Origin: Vallitalea sp.
GTDB lineage: Bacteria > Bacillota > Clostridia > Lachnospirales > Vallitaleaceae
Assembly (NCBI GenBank): GCA_025210515.1
Contig: JAOARM010000033.1
Location: 186,001-250,000, forward strand
Length of the DNA stretch: 64,000 nucleotides
Reading direction: 5' to 3'
Under the pieces are notes generated by a model. That model had not been told where the DNA came from. It did no database searches and worked only from the letters and a program-made list of their open reading frames with translations. A program made the position numbers and the translations under genes. This document shows positions 1-7,813 of the stretch, piece after piece (the first letter of the stretch is position 1; each line of letters opens with the position of its first letter).

Positions 1-2147
1 GATTGGTGAGCTTTTTGTATTTTAATTCCTTCTTTTCTTTTGAAAAGATACCATAATGGACTAGCTACAAATATTGAAGAATATGTTCCACTTAGTATAC
101 CAACCATTAATGGTAAAGCAAATTCTTGAATTGATGCTACACCAAGTATATAAAGTACAGCTACCATAATAAATGTTGTAAGTGAAGTATATATTGAACG
201 AGACATTGTTTGGCTAATTGATGTATCAACTACTCCTTTGAAATCTCCACGTTTCATATATTTTTGGTTTTCACGAACACGGTCAAATAGTACTATAGTA
301 TCATTAATAGAATAACCAACGATTGTAAGCATTGCCGCAATAAATGAGTTATTAATTGGTACTCTAAATAATGCATATATAGCAAGTACTACCAAAATAT
401 CATGAATTAATGCAACAACTGCACTAACACCAAATCTGTAATCTTTGAATCTTAATGTAATGTAGATAAGCATACATATTGCTGCAACAATTACAGAAAT
501 AATAGCGTCTCTCTTCATTTCATCACTAATTGTAGCACTTATTGATTCACTTTGAATATCTTCTGTTGTAATCTCATATTTTTCAACTAACTTCTTCTCT
601 AAAGCTATTCTTTTTTCAGTATCAATATCTTTTGTTTTAATAATAACTTGTCCTTTGCCTTTAACAGCTTGGAACTGTGGACTAGTATCTCCTGTAGCTT
701 CGATTACTAAGTCGCCTAATTCTTTTGAAGCTTCTTCTGGAGTCATTTCTTTACCAATAGTTACAAGTGTAGTTGTTCCACCACTAAATTCAATATCGTA
801 TTCAAGTGGTGTTCCTTTTGATGCATTAAACACTGGCATTGAAATAAGTCCAATTAATATTACTACTAAAGAAATGCTAAACCATACTTTTCTTTTATCA
901 ACGATTTTAAATGATCTTGTTTTATGAGCAATACCATATAATTTTTTATTTTTAATACCAATACCAACAAAAGCTGATAATATAATTCTAGTAACAACTA
1001 ATGCCGTAAACATAGAAATAATAATACCAATAGCAAGTGTTTGTGCAAAACCTTTAATAGGTCCTGTACCCATTACAAACAAAATAACAGAAGCTATTAA
1101 TGTTGTAATGTTACCATCTAAAATAGCTGAAGTTGCTTTTTTAAATCCTGCTTTTACTGATGCTCTTAATGTTTTTTCTAGAGCTAATTCCTCTCTAATT
1201 CTTGAGAAGATAATAACATTGGCATCTACTGCCATACCAATTGATAATATAATACCTGCAATACCAGGTAATGTTAATGTTAAATTAAATAAACTTAAAA
1301 TAATTACAATTAGTGCAGAATAAAATACTAATGCAATATCTGCCGCAAGTCCTGGAATTCTGTAAATAATAATCATAAATAGTAATATTATACATATTCC
1401 AATAAATCCTGCTTTAACGCTAGTATCAACTGCCGCTTTACCAAGTTTCGCACCTACAACATTTGATCTTAACTCTTGTAATTCAAGTGGAAGAGCACCA
1501 ATACGAATGTTAGCTGCCATATCTTCTGCTCTCTCAAGTGAACCCATATTACTAATAGTAGCATTTCCATCAGGAATAGCTTGATTTACAACTGGATCCA
1601 TAATTGATTTACCATTATATACAATAGAAATTCTTTGTCCTATAAACTTCTTAGTTGCTTCAGCAAATTTTTGCTTTCCTTCTTTATTAAACTCTAATGC
1701 AATAATATAAGGATCGACTTCTCCTTCTACTATTTTCGCATTTGCATCTTTTACGTCTTCACCAGAAAGTATAACTACATCATCTGGTCCGATAAATTCT
1801 AGTTTACCAGGTTTTCCAAGTTCTTCTAATACTTTATTAGCATCTGTTACACCAGGAATATCAACATTGATTCTATTAGAACCTTCTCTATATACTTCTC
1901 CTTCTGTGTAACCCTTTTCATCTATTCTTTTTCTTAATTTATAAACCGTATCTTTAATATCTTTGTCTGATGGACCTTCTTTAACAGTTGTATATGTAAT
2001 ACTTACACCACCTGCTAAATCAAGACCTAATTTTACTTTATTAGCTCCGCCTATTTCCTTAGATCCTATTCCTTTTACTGCTACAAATACAGAACATGCA
2101 ATTATAGCTATTGAAAGTAACAGGACAATGACTTTTTTCCCCTTCAT
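1..2147 (-). CDS. secDF: Protein translocase subunit SecDF (fused; 3' end outside window)
   Basis: This is one uninterrupted minus-strand reading frame of more than 715 codons that leaves the window at its left edge. SecD and SecF form the accessory complex that uses the proton gradient to pull exported proteins out of SecYEG. The N-terminus is a membrane anchor (MKGKKVIVLLLSIAIIAC), followed by the SecD motif KLGLDLAGGVS and the periplasmic P1 region. Next comes a six-helix RND domain with GMAVDANVIIFSRIREE. The frame then reads without a stop through the junction (positions about 890-960) into a SecF half carrying EFSGGTT and GYSINDTIVLFDRVREN. Clostridia often have separate secD and secF; this is the fused form known from Bacillus. 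The start is the ATG at 2147, behind the Shine-Dalgarno sequence AAGGAGG. The gene has its own promoter just past the scfB stop. Confidence 0.96.
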   Translation of the reverse strand, partial: MKGKKVIVLLLSIAIIACSVFVAVKGIGSKEIGGANKVKLGLDLAGGVSITYTTVKEGPSDKDIKDTVYKLRKRIDEKGYTEGEVYREGSNRINVDIPGVTDANKVLEELGKPGKLEFIGPDDVVILSGEDVKDANAKIVEGEVDPYIIALEFNKEGKQKFAEATKKFIGQRISIVYNGKSIMDPVVNQAIPDGNATISNMGSLERAEDMAANIRIGALPLELQELRSNVVGAKLGKAAVDTSVKAGFIGICIILLFMIIIYRIPGLAADIALVFYSALIVIILSLFNLTLTLPGIAGIILSIGMAVDANVIIFSRIREELALEKTLRASVKAGFKKATSAILDGNITTLIASVILFVMGTGPIKGFAQTLAIGIIISMFTALVVTRIILSAFVGIGIKNKKLYGIAHKTRSFKIVDKRKVWFSISLVVILIGLISMPVFNASKGTPLEYDIEFSGGTTTLVTIGKEMTPEEASKELGDLVIEATGDTSPQFQAVKGKGQVIIKTKDIDTEKRIALEKKLVEKYEITTEDIQSESISATISDEMKRDAIISVIVAAICMLIYITLRFKDYRFGVSAVVALIHDILVVLAIYALFRVPINNSFIAAMLTIVGYSINDTIVLFDRVRENQKYMKRGDFKGVVDTSISQTMSRSIYTSLTTFIMVAVLYILGVASIQEFALPLMVGILSGTYSSIFVASPLWYLFKRKEGIKIQKAHQ

Positions 2148-2391
2148 TGCAACAATATCCTCCTTCGTACATACATTATTATATTTTGTCATGTGTTATT
2201 TAATCATAAGTTGATTTAATTGTTATGTAGCTCTTTCATATCTAGTACTAATTCAACTTACAAACTTATATATTTGCATAACTAAAAGTTTAATTCTCTA
2301 TATACAATATATAATTTTTTATTAGATGAAATTAAATATATTGCTTATAGAGCATAAAACGGTAATCATACAATTATATTAACTATGTTAA

Positions 2392-2420
2392 ATTATAAAT
2401 ATTATCAAGATATTAGTCAA
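2392..2420 (-). promoter_or_regulatory. Predicted sigma-A promoter of secDF
   Basis: On the minus strand there is a -35 TTGACT (2415-2420) and a -10 TATAAT (2392-2397) with exactly 17 bases between them. It lies immediately downstream of the scfB stop codon. Transcription would start near 2385 and give secDF an untranslated leader of about 240 bases. I see no obvious leader ORF with a ribosome-binding site, nor a strong hairpin, in that leader (2148-2385). Confidence 0.6.
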
Positions 2421-2442
2421 GATATTTATACATTTTGAGTTG

Positions 2443-3795
2443 TTAACTCGTTTCTTTTGCTTTCATATATATAGCACATTCGACTCTTTTTTTCTCTAGC
2501 TCACAGCCTATTTCGTAAGTATCATGTATATTACCGTGGAATTGGAAAGCATTAGCACTGCATCCACCACTACAATAAAATTTCGCCCAACAATCATTAC
2601 ATTTCTTTTTAGAATATACGCTACAGCTCTTAAAATCAGTTTGTTTATCTATATTAGTAATTCCTTCATCAACACTACCCATTTTAAATTCATCAATTCC
2701 AACGAATTGATGACATGGATATAAGTCTCCCCAAGGTGTAACAGCAAGATATTCTGTTCCAGAACCACATCCAGATAATCTTTTAACTACACATGGCCCT
2801 TGTGATAAGTCAATCATAAAATGAAAGAAATTAAAGTCTTTGTTTTCTTCTTTTCTTTTAATCATTTCTCTTGCTAATATCTCATATTGATCACATAGCT
2901 TGTTAATGTCTTCTTCTTGAAGAGCATAAGGCATATCAGCTGGTGCAACAACTGGTTCCATTGATATTTGTTTGAAACCACAATCAGCTAAATGTAACAC
3001 GTCTTCTGAAAAGTCAAGATTATGATGAGTAAAAGTACCTCTTACATAGTAATTTTCTTGATGTCTACTTTCTGCCATCTTCTTGAATTTTGGTAAAATC
3101 AAATCATAACTTCCTTTACCATTACATGATGGTCTCATATTGTCGTGTACTTCTTTTCTTCCATCTATACTAAGTACAACATTATACATATTCTCATTAA
3201 TAAAGTCCATTATATCATCATTCAGTAAAACACCATTAGTAGTTATAGTAAATCTAAAGTTTTTATTATATTGTTCTTCTTTAGATTTTGCATATGCAAC
3301 AATTTCTTTTACTACTTCAAAATTCATTAAAGGCTCACCGCCAAAGAAATCAACTTCAAGATTTCTTCTATTACCTGAGTTTTCTATTAAGAAATCAATT
3401 GCTTTTTTACCAACTTCACTACTCATTAAAGAACGATCCCCATGATATTCTCCTTCGCCTGCAAAACAATATTTACAGCTTAAGTTACAATCATGAGCAA
3501 TATGTAGGCATAGAGCTTTTACAACAGGTTGTCTTTTTTTGAAGCTTGTAATTGTTTCTTTGTATTCATCTATTGTGAATAGTTGTCCACTTGATATAAG
3601 TTGTTCTACCTCACTAATTGATTCTTCAATTACTTTGCTATCATACTTTGTAGAAAGCTTGTCTTCAATTTCTGCTTTTGATAATGTAACAAAATCTGCA
3701 ATTATATCGTAAACAATCTCATCTACTAAGTGTACAGCACCGCTATATACATCTATAACTATGTTCAAATCATCCATCTTAAATTGATGTATCAT
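2443..3795 (-). CDS. scfB: SCIFF peptide maturase, radical SAM/SPASM enzyme
   Basis: This 450-residue radical SAM enzyme installs a thioether (Cys to Thr) crosslink in the SCIFF ranthipeptide, the product of the adjacent scfA. Residues 1 to about 85 have the size and position of the peptide-recognition (RRE) domain of the family. The radical SAM cluster motif CNLSCKYC has its cysteines at 103, 107 and 110, followed by FFGGEPLMNF for SAM binding. The C-terminal SPASM/twitch region is cysteine-rich (SGCGSG, YPCHQF, CNDCWAKFYCSGGC) and would bind two auxiliary 4Fe-4S clusters. The start ATG at 3795 follows AAAGGAAG. Gene order scfA-scfB matches the conserved clostridial locus. Length and motifs are those of the family, so the assignment is firm. 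The natural role of the mature peptide is not established. Confidence 0.95.
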   Translation of the reverse strand: MIHQFKMDDLNIVIDVYSGAVHLVDEIVYDIIADFVTLSKAEIEDKLSTKYDSKVIEESISEVEQLISSGQLFTIDEYKETITSFKKRQPVVKALCLHIAHDCNLSCKYCFAGEGEYHGDRSLMSSEVGKKAIDFLIENSGNRRNLEVDFFGGEPLMNFEVVKEIVAYAKSKEEQYNKNFRFTITTNGVLLNDDIMDFINENMYNVVLSIDGRKEVHDNMRPSCNGKGSYDLILPKFKKMAESRHQENYYVRGTFTHHNLDFSEDVLHLADCGFKQISMEPVVAPADMPYALQEEDINKLCDQYEILAREMIKRKEENKDFNFFHFMIDLSQGPCVVKRLSGCGSGTEYLAVTPWGDLYPCHQFVGIDEFKMGSVDEGITNIDKQTDFKSCSVYSKKKCNDCWAKFYCSGGCSANAFQFHGNIHDTYEIGCELEKKRVECAIYMKAKETS

Positions 3796-3851
3796 AGTAA
3801 TACTTCCTTTCTCTTAAAATGTATTATAAATACATTCATATTTCATAACAT

Positions 3852-3875
3852 AAGCAGCGACTTTCGTCACTGCTT
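3852..3875 (-). repeat. Hairpin between scfA and scfB
   Basis: An inverted repeat, AAGCAG-C-GAC, loop TTTC, GTC-A-CTGCTT, lies 15 bases after the scfA stop. The minus strand has no U-run after it, so it is not a standard intrinsic terminator. Its position suggests an mRNA-stabilising or partial-termination element that sets the peptide:enzyme ratio. That role is an inference. Confidence 0.5.
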
Positions 3876-3889
3876 AAAGAATTACAATA

Positions 3890-4030
3890 TTATTTGTTTT
3901 CACAAGATTGATTACCAACAGTACATGATGTTTTACATGCTGATTGGCAAGATGTTTGACATTCGCCACAGCCACCTTTTTTTAAGCTCTTTTTAAGAGT
4001 AGCTGAATTTAATGTTTTAATATGTTTCAT
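3890..4030 (-). CDS. scfA: SCIFF ranthipeptide precursor (six cysteines in forty-five residues)
   Basis: A 46-residue precursor peptide found by direct translation. It starts MKHIKTLNSATLKKSLKKGG, followed by six cysteines in the pattern C-x2-C-x3-C-x3-C-x3-C-x6-C, and ends ENK. This is the hallmark of the SCIFF family, which is nearly universal in Clostridia and is modified by the radical SAM maturase encoded just downstream. A leader rich in Lys, Thr and Ser precedes the cysteine core. The start ATG at 4030 is preceded by a perfect Shine-Dalgarno GGAGGAAG (4036-4043). The coding length of 141 bases is that expected for the family. Confidence 0.95.
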   Translation of the reverse strand: MKHIKTLNSATLKKSLKKGGCGECQTSCQSACKTSCTVGNQSCENK

Positions 4031-4211
4031 ATATTCTTCCTCCTTGTGGCATATAACTTATTCATATGCCTAATACCTTGGAACATCTAAAATATTAGTT
4101 CATCTGTAAATGTATTATGTAATATAAGATAAAACTATATTATATGTGTTCTTAACTTAAAATATTATATCACAAGATTGTTATAATTAAAAGTACATTT
4201 CCATAACTTTC

Positions 4212-4607
4212 TCAACCTAAAATTCCGCCAAGTGTACTACCTCCAACACACATAAAGAATAGGCTTATAACATCTCCAGATATAGAACTATCTTTGTTAA
4301 CAACTAAAGATACAATTACAAATATTATAAAATATATAACCCCAGCTATAGCACCATACATCCATTTATTTTTTCCTATACTTTTACCTGATAAAAGTCC
4401 AGTGATTAAAGTAGCTAGTATTATAACAATAACTCTACCTATATTTATTTGACTGTCCGTTAATTCATGTTTATATACTACAAACGTAAGTATTAGTACA
4501 CATATAATTGTTATTATGTATCCAATCATAACAGATTTTGAGAGATTCACTGCTATTTTTTTGGTATTTATGTCTGGCTTTTTTGATATTCTTGATACTC
4601 TACTCAT
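4212..4607 (-). CDS. TIGR04086 family membrane protein
   Basis: A 131-residue integral membrane protein with a basic N-terminus (MSRVSRISKKPD) and four predicted helices, near residues 25-47, 58-72, 82-103 and 112-130. It resembles the TIGR04086 family of small clostridial membrane proteins, which is characteristically encoded between yajC and the SCIFF genes. The context here (scfA directly downstream on the same strand) supports that assignment. No enzymatic motif is visible and the function is unknown. The start ATG at 4607 lies behind GGGGGAGAATT. Confidence 0.75.
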   Translation of the reverse strand: MSRVSRISKKPDINTKKIAVNLSKSVMIGYIITIICVLILTFVVYKHELTDSQINIGRVIVIILATLITGLLSGKSIGKNKWMYGAIAGVIYFIIFVIVSLVVNKDSSISGDVISLFFMCVGGSTLGGILG

Positions 4608-4718
4608 AATTCTCCCCCTTATTGTTCCATATAATATTATATTATGCTATAATGTGAAATATACCATTTAAGGCTACTTTTAACCTTGAATTAGATATAA
4701 ATGGAAATTTCCGCTCCT

Positions 4719-4814
4719 ATTGTATAGGGTAATATTTTGTCAGCTAATTAATCGTCCTGATTAAAACAGCTGACCTCGCCGTCCTGGCTCGTGCTAAATA
4801 TTACCCTATACAAT
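4719..4814. repeat. Nested inverted-repeat element in a divergent intergenic region
   Basis: The gene-free stretch 4608-4950 contains two perfect 19-base inverted arms (4719-4737 and 4796-4814) enclosing two smaller hairpins. The first is GTCAGCT/AGCTGAC (4739-4745, 4768-4774) with an inner TTAATC/GATTAA stem; the second is GCC/GGC (4778-4788). Both have the identical five-base loop GTCCT. Folded, it would be a three-way junction. It lies upstream of both flanking genes, so it is not a shared terminator. The remainder of the stretch should hold the two divergent promoters, which I could not pin down. Confidence 0.8.
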
Positions 4815-4950
4815 CTCCGCTAGGCTAGTAAATAATTAAATAAATATCGTTTACTTGTTTCTTTATGTTTACTATACGATACAGATTTTATACTTATAAA
4901 TAAGATAGTTATACTATTTTGAATTTGATAATAATTAGGAGAGATATAAT

Positions 4951-5814
4951 TTGGATAAATATATTGATTTACATGTACATTCTACTGTTTCAGATGGTAC
5001 TTACACTCCATGTGAGCTTGTAAAATACGCAAGTGAAAAAAAATTAGCAGCTATTGCATTAACTGATCATGATTGTATTTTTGGCATTGAAGAAGCTAAG
5101 GAATGTGCTAAGAAATATGATATAGAAGTAATAAGTGGCATCGAGTTTTCAACAAAATATAAAGATACAGAAATTCATATATTAGGACTATATATTGATG
5201 AAACTAACGAAGATTTCATTAAAAACTTAGACTATATAGTTAAATCACGTGAACTTAGAAATGAAAAAATGATACAAAAACTCAATGATCATGGATTGAA
5301 TATTACTATGAAAGATGTCCTTGATAATTCTGACTCGGATGTATACACAAGAGCACATTTTGCCAAAGCACTATATAATAAAGGCTATGTGAAATCGTTA
5401 AGAGAAGCATTTGATAAATATATAGGAAATGATTGCCCTTGTTATGTTTCTAGAGAAAAAGTCACTCCAAAGCTAGCTATTGACCTTATTCGTTCTTGTA
5501 AAGGTGTTCCAATTCTAGCACACCCTACTTTATATAATATGGATCTTAGACAACTTGATGTACTTATTAAAGAATTAGTAGCTGATGGATTATTAGGCAT
5601 TGAAGGACTTTATTCGTTATACAATAAATCAGAAGTTAGATACATTGGTGATTTTGCTAAGAAATATAATCTTCTTATTTCTGGGGGTTCTGACTTTCAT
5701 GGAAATAATAAAGTTAATATTGATTTAGGTATTGGAAGAGGTAATTTAAAAATTCCTTACTCTATATTAGAAAAGATTAAATTAAGAAGAAAAGAAGTTT
5801 ATGAATTAGATTAA
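4951..5814 (+). CDS. PHP domain phosphoesterase (RNase AM / nucleoside bisphosphate phosphatase type)
   Basis: A 287-residue polymerase-and-histidinol-phosphatase (PHP) domain protein. The metal ligands read in order: HVHSTVSDG near residue 8, LTDHD near 39, SGIEFS near 66, a central insertion with YTRAHFAKAL, AHPTLYN near 190 and SGGSDFHG near 248. This domain order matches the YciV/TrpH-like group, which hydrolyses 3',5'-nucleoside bisphosphates and trims RNA 5' ends. The assignment of activity is by family only. Translation starts at TTG (4951) behind AGGAGAG; no in-frame ATG is available. It is a single-gene plus-strand unit ending in a strong shared terminator. Confidence 0.85.
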   Translation: MDKYIDLHVHSTVSDGTYTPCELVKYASEKKLAAIALTDHDCIFGIEEAKECAKKYDIEVISGIEFSTKYKDTEIHILGLYIDETNEDFIKNLDYIVKSRELRNEKMIQKLNDHGLNITMKDVLDNSDSDVYTRAHFAKALYNKGYVKSLREAFDKYIGNDCPCYVSREKVTPKLAIDLIRSCKGVPILAHPTLYNMDLRQLDVLIKELVADGLLGIEGLYSLYNKSEVRYIGDFAKKYNLLISGGSDFHGNNKVNIDLGIGRGNLKIPYSILEKIKLRRKEVYELD

Positions 5815-5819
5815 ATAAT

Positions 5820-5891
5820 GAGCTGTCTCATATACATTTTTTGATATTTACAGTTTAATTTTGTCATTAAAAATGTATTATGATACAGCTC
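5820..5891. terminator. Bidirectional terminator
   Basis: A long imperfect inverted repeat, GAGCTGT-TCAT-ACATTTTT against AAAAATGT-ATGA-ACAGCTC, lies between the convergent PHP gene and the flavoprotein gene. Runs of T and A flank the loop, so it can serve both strands. Confidence 0.75.
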
Positions 5892-5907
5892 CTTTCTATC
5901 TTCTAAC

Positions 5908-6708
5908 CTAGCCTTGTCTAGTAGTACCATTATTTTGCATTTTATTAAAAGCTTTTTTAATCATATAACTTAATATTTTGCCAAATGTTTTCTTAAATAT
6001 ATTGATTTTTGTTTTATAATAATAATTACTATTTAGCCATCCCTTATTTTCCCAATAGCTATAATCTACTTCTGACATATATGTTTTACTCCTTAGACCA
6101 TTAAACATGTATATATCATAAAAACTTGGCTTAGGTAATTCATAATTATTAATTTTATTATAAAATTCCTCAACAAGTTTATCTGTATATTTATTTATTT
6201 TGTTATAATATTTACTACTATACATATTATTATCTTCAAAAAACATAGGAGAAATAATAGATATGGTACCTACTAAGTTACAGCCCCATCCACAAGCTGT
6301 CATCTTCAGATACTTTCCCGTTACTTTTCTAGCTCCACCACCTGTGGTTATTATATTAAGAGCAGGTTTCCCAATTAGTTTTGGTCTATGAAATAAATAT
6401 GCCAATCTATCAATAACTTTTTTAAATGTAGATGTAATATGACAAGCATATACAGGTGAAGCAAATATAATTCCATCAGCTTTTATCATCTTATCTCTTA
6501 ATTCAGTAATATCATCTTTAATAGAACAATACTCTTCTCCTTTTTGTAAACATAGATTACATCCTTTACATTCTCTTATATTTAAAGTTGAAAGATGTAT
6601 GTATTCAAATGTTACTGAGCCTTTTTTTCTCATTTTACTTTCAATCATTTTGCACACGTTATAGCTATCTTTTTTTCTTGGACTTCCTAATAAAACTAAA
6701 ATTTTCAT
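5908..6708 (-). CDS. NAD(P)H-dependent FMN oxidoreductase, iron-sulfur flavoprotein type
   Basis: A 266-residue flavodoxin-like protein. MKILVLLGSPRKKDSYN supplies the FMN phosphate loop. CKGCNLCLQKGEEYC is a C-x2-C-x2-C-x7-C cluster motif as in archaeal and clostridial iron-sulfur flavoproteins, and FASPVYACHITSTFK is the second flavin contact. The C-terminal 80 residues are longer than in the minimal family and rich in Tyr, Lys and Asn. I place the start at the ATG at 6708, directly behind AGGAGATT; an in-frame start 30 bases upstream would run into the operator palindrome. Two TATCC...GGATA palindromes precede it, and the same palindrome precedes the adjacent padR. The gene is therefore probably repressed by that regulator and induced by an unknown, perhaps redox-active, compound. 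Confidence 0.85.
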   Translation of the reverse strand: MKILVLLGSPRKKDSYNVCKMIESKMRKKGSVTFEYIHLSTLNIRECKGCNLCLQKGEEYCSIKDDITELRDKMIKADGIIFASPVYACHITSTFKKVIDRLAYLFHRPKLIGKPALNIITTGGGARKVTGKYLKMTACGWGCNLVGTISIISPMFFEDNNMYSSKYYNKINKYTDKLVEEFYNKINNYELPKPSFYDIYMFNGLRSKTYMSEVDYSYWENKGWLNSNYYYKTKINIFKKTFGKILSYMIKKAFNKMQNNGTTRQG

Positions 6709-6730
6709 AATTAATCTCCTTCTATACTTG

Positions 6731-6748
6731 ATATCCAACGTTGGATAT
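6731..6748. promoter_or_regulatory. PadR-type operator 1 upstream of the flavoprotein gene
   Basis: A perfect 18-base palindrome, ATATCCAACGTTGGATAT, lies 23 bases upstream of the start codon. An almost identical site precedes the neighbouring padR gene. The two copies at both ends of the pair strongly suggest the binding site of that regulator. Confidence 0.75.
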
Positions 6749-6764
6749 TTGGAATTATTTTTTT

Positions 6765-6787
6765 ACATATCCTAATTTAGGATATGT
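6765..6787. promoter_or_regulatory. Second palindrome, possible PadR operator 2
   Basis: ACATATCCTAA-T-TTAGGATATGT is a perfect inverted repeat of 11-base arms. It shares the outer TATCC...GGATA core with operator 1, whose centre lies about 36 bases away. On the minus strand an A-run, not a T-run, follows it, so it is not a terminator for padR. Confidence 0.55.
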
Positions 6788-6804
6788 AAATGTTATGACT
6801 ATAT

Positions 6805-7515
6805 TTACTTACCAAGTAACTTAATAAGATGCTCTAAGTTTTCAGCAGCTTTTTCTGGATTATCTAGTATCTGTTGTTTCAATACTTCTATATCAGAATT
6901 TGTTGATACATTTTCACATTCATTAATATCACTAATTGTTGAAAAATCAACTTTTTTAATTACATCTGACATCTTTTTAGTTAAATCAATACATTCATCT
7001 ATTTCTTCTAATAATGCTTGATGCCATTTTATTTGAAAAACAAGACTTGAAATCATCATTTCAAAACATATAGATTCTACTTTTAGTGTTGTATCATTTA
7101 CTTTAAGCTTTTGCCATCTTTCAATATTAGCTTTTTTATAATTTAACATATCAATATGCTTATTAATTTGCGCTATTAAGTTATGTTTATCTAACATTCC
7201 AATTAATGGATAACTAATGAACTTATCAGAACCAGTATTGTATATTTCTTTGTCTAATTCATCTTGAATATACTTTTCAAGTGCAATACGCCCATCATTA
7301 GTAATATCGTATATTTTCCTAACTTTACCTCCTATTTTTTCTTCTCTATATAGTGTTATAAGTTTTTCTTTTTCAAGTTTTGCCAATGCATAATAGATTG
7401 AACCTGATTGAATTTTAGTATAACTATCCATATGGTTAATCTGAATATATTTTTGTATTTCATAACCATGAGTTGGTTTAATATTTAAAAAATATAGGAT
7501 TAATGCTTTTATCAC
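6805..7515 (-). CDS. PadR family transcriptional regulator
   Basis: A 236-residue PadR-family repressor. The N-terminal winged helix reads KALILYFLNIKPTHGYEIQKY and SGSIYYALAKLEKEKLI, followed by the wing LYREEKIGGKVRKIYDIT. The rest (residues about 85-236) is the helical PadR C-terminal dimerisation domain ending ENLEHLIKLLGK. I choose the GTG at 7515, which follows a G-rich ribosome-binding stretch and begins the conserved domain exactly. A longer upstream frame would translate through the operator at 7560-7577. The regulator probably controls itself and the flavoprotein gene downstream, given the matching palindromes. The ligand is unknown. Confidence 0.9.
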   Translation of the reverse strand: MIKALILYFLNIKPTHGYEIQKYIQINHMDSYTKIQSGSIYYALAKLEKEKLITLYREEKIGGKVRKIYDITNDGRIALEKYIQDELDKEIYNTGSDKFISYPLIGMLDKHNLIAQINKHIDMLNYKKANIERWQKLKVNDTTLKVESICFEMMISSLVFQIKWHQALLEEIDECIDLTKKMSDVIKKVDFSTISDINECENVSTNSDIEVLKQQILDNPEKAAENLEHLIKLLGK

Positions 7516-7559
7516 TACATCACCCCCCCTTAATATTATTGTGATTATAACAAGATTAT

Positions 7560-7577
7560 ATATCCAATGTTGGATAT
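7560..7577. promoter_or_regulatory. PadR-type operator upstream of padR
   Basis: ATATCCAA-TG-TTGGATAT has the same 8-base arms as the palindrome at 6731-6748, differing only in the central two bases. It lies 45 bases upstream of the padR start, consistent with autoregulation. Confidence 0.7.
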
Positions 7578-7676
7578 TGTCAATCATATTTTTATTATTC
7601 ATTGTAAATTTTTTTATAAGACTTATTTCATAACAGCAAGGAAGGACTAATATATAATTTATTATTATACAAAGAA

Positions 7677-7767
7677 AGATAGACTAGCTTTAGCAATAAG
7701 CATATCCACAAAGTGGCAAGCTCATACCCTTAAACTTAAAGGGACAATTGCTAAATCTAGTCTATCT
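7677..7767 (-). terminator. Large branched stem-loop after yajC, probable terminator
   Basis: Arms of 21 bases (7677-7697 and 7747-7767), complementary except at one position, enclose two hairpins: CCAC/GTGG (7706-7716) and CCCTT/AAGGG (7727-7743). On the minus strand the stem is followed by a U-rich UCUUUCUUUGU stretch, so it can end the tgt-yajC transcript. It is far more elaborate than a normal terminator and has the same two-hairpin layout as the element at 4719-4814. Confidence 0.6.
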
Positions 7768-7813
7768 TGAAAAACTTCGTAGCTGAATATATTATCTAAC
7801 AGCCCATATATAA

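Noticed and set aside
655..2214. Three plus-strand ORFs of 71-90 codons (655-927, 1108-1323, 1963-2214)
   Set aside because: They are antisense shadows of the secDF reading frame, which is open through the whole stretch and carries strong family motifs.
2148..2390. A 15-codon leader ORF (MITVL...) upstream of secDF
   Set aside because: No ribosome-binding site precedes the ATG and the peptide has no arrest-like features.
6765..6787. Terminator for padR
   Set aside because: The stem is perfect, but the minus strand continues into an A-run, not a U-run. The shared TATCC/GGATA core fits an operator better.
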